64,000 bases of DNA from Streptomyces specialis (lineage in GTDB: Bacteria > Actinomycetota > Actinomycetes > Streptomycetales > Streptomycetaceae), in the NCBI RefSeq assembly GCF_001493375.1, contig NZ_LN929896.1:200299-264298 (forward strand). Direction: 5' to 3'. Positions within the stretch are counted from its first letter, which is position 1; each line of letters opens with the position of its first letter. Shown here one piece after another: positions 62,355 to 64,000 of the stretch. The position numbers and the translations under genes are program-made. Below the pieces are notes generated by a model, which was not told the DNA's origin, did not search any database, and saw nothing but the letters and a program-made list of their open reading frames with translations.

Positions 62355-63515
62355 ATGACCTATACCGAGGCATCGATGGACGCCCTGCGGCAGGCCGGTG
62401 ACGAGCTCGCCGACGCCACTGTCGCCGCACTCTTCGCACGCGGGGAGGTGGGCAAGTTCAACACCCTGATGCGCTACGTCTCCGTGGCCGGCGCTCCGCT
62501 GCCGGACGGGCTGCCCGACGTCGCGCACGAGTACCTGGAGGCCACCCGCGTCCCGCCGTCCTGGGTGGACTGGTCGGAGATGGAGAAGGCCCGGCTGTTC
62601 TTCATCGACAACAACGTGCACATCTCCACCGCGCTGTCCTTCGCCTCCATGCCCGCCTGCTACGTCGTTCCGCACGTGGCGAAGCTGCTGTCGGCCACCC
62701 ACGGGCTGGCGTACCCCTCCAAGCGGATGGCGGAGACCGGCCAGTTCACCGTCTACCTGATGCAACCCGACGCCTTCGAGGCCGGTAGCCGCTTCATCCC
62801 CGCCGCCCAGAAGGTCCGCCTCCTGCACGCCTCCATCCGCCACCACCTCAAGCGCGAGAACCGCTGGGACACCGGGGCCCACGGGACGCCGATCTGCCAG
62901 GAGGACATGATCGGCGGGCAGATGTGCTTCTCCCTGCTCGTGCTGGACAGCCTGCACCGCCTCGGCATCCACATGTCGACGGAAGGCGCGGAAGCCTACT
63001 ACTACGCGTGGCGCGTCGTCGGAGCCATGCTCGGTGTCGACCAGGACGCCGTCCCGAAGACCCTGGACGAGGCCCGCCGGTTCTTCGACCTGTACCTGGT
63101 CCGGCACATGGGGCCTTCCGAGGAGGGCACGCACCTGACCCGGCAGTTGATCGACCTCTACGAGGAGGTGGTGCCCGGCACCTTCTTCGACCCGATCGTC
63201 TCCGCCCTCATCCGCTACCTCGTCGGCGACACCTGCGCCGACTGGCTCCAGGTGCCGCGCACGCCGTGGGACACCGTCGTCAAGACCGTTCCTCACCTCC
63301 TCGGCGTCCTGGAGGCCATCGAGGACCGCTCCCCGCTCGGCGCCTGGGCCCTGGACCGCCTCGGCCACCTCACCGCCGTCCTCGAGCTGTCCTCCCTCAC
63401 CCGCGGACGCGTCATGCACTACGCGATCCCCGACACGTTGAAGAAGGACTACGGCATCTCCAGCACGGTGCCCCCCACCCACCGGTGGAGCCCGCCGGCC
63501 GCCACCGTCTCCTGA
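62355..63515 (+). CDS. DUF2236 / MpaB-Lcp-type haem oxygenase
   Basis: The 386-residue helical protein resembles the DUF2236 family, which includes rubber oxygenase Lcp and the chain-cleaving oxygenase MpaB. Typical segments are KRMAETGQF (123-131), KVRLLHASIRHHLKR (153-167, with candidate haem ligands H158 and H163), GTPICQEDMIGGQMCFSLLVLDSLHRLG and WRVVGAMLGVD. No Tat or Sec signal is visible, unlike secreted Lcp, so the substrate is probably intracellular. The upstream polyprenyl synthase suggests a prenyl chain that is then cut oxidatively. ATG 62355 follows AAGGAGC. Confidence 0.85.
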   Translation: MTYTEASMDALRQAGDELADATVAALFARGEVGKFNTLMRYVSVAGAPLPDGLPDVAHEYLEATRVPPSWVDWSEMEKARLFFIDNNVHISTALSFASMPACYVVPHVAKLLSATHGLAYPSKRMAETGQFTVYLMQPDAFEAGSRFIPAAQKVRLLHASIRHHLKRENRWDTGAHGTPICQEDMIGGQMCFSLLVLDSLHRLGIHMSTEGAEAYYYAWRVVGAMLGVDQDAVPKTLDEARRFFDLYLVRHMGPSEEGTHLTRQLIDLYEEVVPGTFFDPIVSALIRYLVGDTCADWLQVPRTPWDTVVKTVPHLLGVLEAIEDRSPLGAWALDRLGHLTAVLELSSLTRGRVMHYAIPDTLKKDYGISSTVPPTHRWSPPAATVS

Positions 63516-63785
63516 CCCACACGCGCGGGTGTGCGTCGGGGCGCGGGCACTCCGCCGGGAGACTCCTGAGTTCCGTGCCGGGTGCTCGGCCGGCTGTCCG
63601 TTTCCGTTCATCGCGCGTCTTCCTCCGTCGTGTTCTGTCACCGGGGCGGCGGAGGGAACCGGTCTTCGCGCAGGTCGGAGCGGTGACGCCCGGTTGCGGG
63701 CCGGCCGGGTCCCGGGGACCGTGGGAGCGGGCCGCGAGAGCCTCACGGCGTGTCGTCACCCGAACGGCCGTCTCAGCAGGTAGTC
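63516..63785. other. Intergenic region upstream of the murA2-like gene
   Basis: This stretch of about 270 bases between the oxygenase stop and the operator of the next gene has no open frame with convincing start or codon use. No strong terminator hairpin is evident. I see nothing further in it. Confidence 0.5.
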
Positions 63786-63813
63786 ATCTCATATCTGAGA
63801 TAGAGTCGCGCAC
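63786..63813 (+). promoter_or_regulatory. Operator and leaderless promoter of the murA2-like gene
   Basis: ATCTCA-TATC-TGAGAT (63,786-63,801) is an inverted repeat of the same form as the acnA operator. It abuts TAGAGT (63,801-63,806), 7 bases before the ATG, so a bound protein would block the promoter. No ribosome site is present, indicating a leaderless transcript. Confidence 0.65.
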
Positions 63814-64000
63814 ATGATCGACGACTACCTCGTCCGGATCGGACAGCTCATCCGGGACGCACGCCAGCATCGCGGCTGGACACAACTCCAGCTCGCCGAG
63901 GCACTGGGGACCAGCCAGAGCGCGGTCAACCGCATCGAGCGCGGCAATCAGAACATCACGCTTGAGATGATCGCCCGCATCGGTGAAGCACTGGACAGCG
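63814..64000 (+). CDS. 5' part of XRE-headed UDP-GlcNAc 1-carboxyvinyltransferase (murA2-like)
   Basis: The first 62 residues form a helix-turn-helix (LIRDARQHRGWTQLQLAEAL, then SQSAVNRIERGNQNITLEM). They closely match what I remember as the N-terminal domain of the second MurA of streptomycetes, which is encoded next to acnA. The catalytic part lies beyond the window, so the enzyme identity is inferred. An ordinary XRE regulator is the alternative. Confidence 0.7.
   Translation, partial: MIDDYLVRIGQLIRDARQHRGWTQLQLAEALGTSQSAVNRIERGNQNITLEMIARIGEALDS

Noticed and set aside
62355..63515. Terpene synthase, suggested by the prenyl diphosphate synthase upstream
   Set aside because: There is no DDxxD or NSE metal motif of class I cyclases. 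The conserved HASIRHH and WRVVG segments fit the DUF2236/MpaB-Lcp oxygenases instead.

Overview
The window is strongly G+C-rich, with a C or G in almost every third codon position, frequent GTG starts, leaderless promoters (a TAnnnT box 6-8 bases before the start codon) and tight ATGA/TGATG overlaps. Gene content and order match a streptomycete or close relative: lon, the cys/ssu operon, treY/treZ, murC, hemQ-hemG-hemE, DUF3000-LuxR-rnd-fadA-fadB, dxs, a rok7B7-like regulator, acnA, and an XRE-headed murA2-like gene. Essentially everything is chromosomal core. No rRNA, tRNA, CRISPR, phage or insertion sequence was seen.

Layout. 1-124 is Illumina/Nextera adapter. 125-6.6 kb: alkylation repair (ogt, ada-alkA), a flavin/F420 oxidoreductase, lon with an HspR-type operator, and a DUF5753 regulator. 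6.7-10.4 kb: an AidB-like acyl-CoA dehydrogenase, a pair of related small proteins and an acetyltransferase. 10.4-23.2 kb: a sulfur region holding sulfite reductase, APS reductase, APS kinase, ATP sulfurylase (cysDN), a sulfonate ABC transporter, sirohydrochlorin chelatase, a TauD-type dioxygenase, cysteine dioxygenase and a rhodanese. Three transcription units there begin with short Cys-containing leader peptides. 23-33 kb: GGCT, an epimerase, a HEPN protein, the trehalose pathway (treY, treZ) with FHA and GNAT genes between, SRPBCC and LysE. 33-39.7 kb: PfkB kinase, msrB, murC, a RibD-like reductase, ATPase zapE and PPK2. 39.9-42 kb: a three-gene DUF692 cassette whose last product ends in a Gly/Ser/Cys-rich tail. 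42-46.6 kb: glutathione peroxidase (truncated) and haem genes. 46.9-53.6 kb: response regulator, RNase D, beta-oxidation pair, NYN and VOC proteins. 53.6-59.9 kb: dxs, a ROK regulator and aconitase. 60-63.5 kb: an apparently inserted operon (small helical protein, polyprenyl diphosphate synthase, Lcp/MpaB-type oxygenase) lying between acnA and the murA2-like gene, which I recall as neighbours in other streptomycetes.

How the genes work together. Sulfate is activated by CysDN and CysC, APS is reduced by CysH, and sulfite is reduced by the sirohaem enzyme using cofactor made with SirB. Sulfonates enter by SsuABC and TauD releases sulfite from them. Cysteine dioxygenase and the rhodanese handle the reverse flow. 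The Cys-containing leader peptides suggest that all three units respond to cysteine supply.

Three places (1-124, about 41,965-42,055 and 46,755-46,928) are degraded Nextera P5 adapter with i5 index TATCCTCT, not genome. They truncate or abut four genes: a 5' fragment at 125-239, the DUF692-cassette substrate candidate, glutathione peroxidase, and the LuxR regulator. The best candidates for new biology are the DUF692 cassette, the isoprenoid synthase/oxygenase insert with operator-like palindromes on both flanking promoters, and the set of three sulfur leader peptides.
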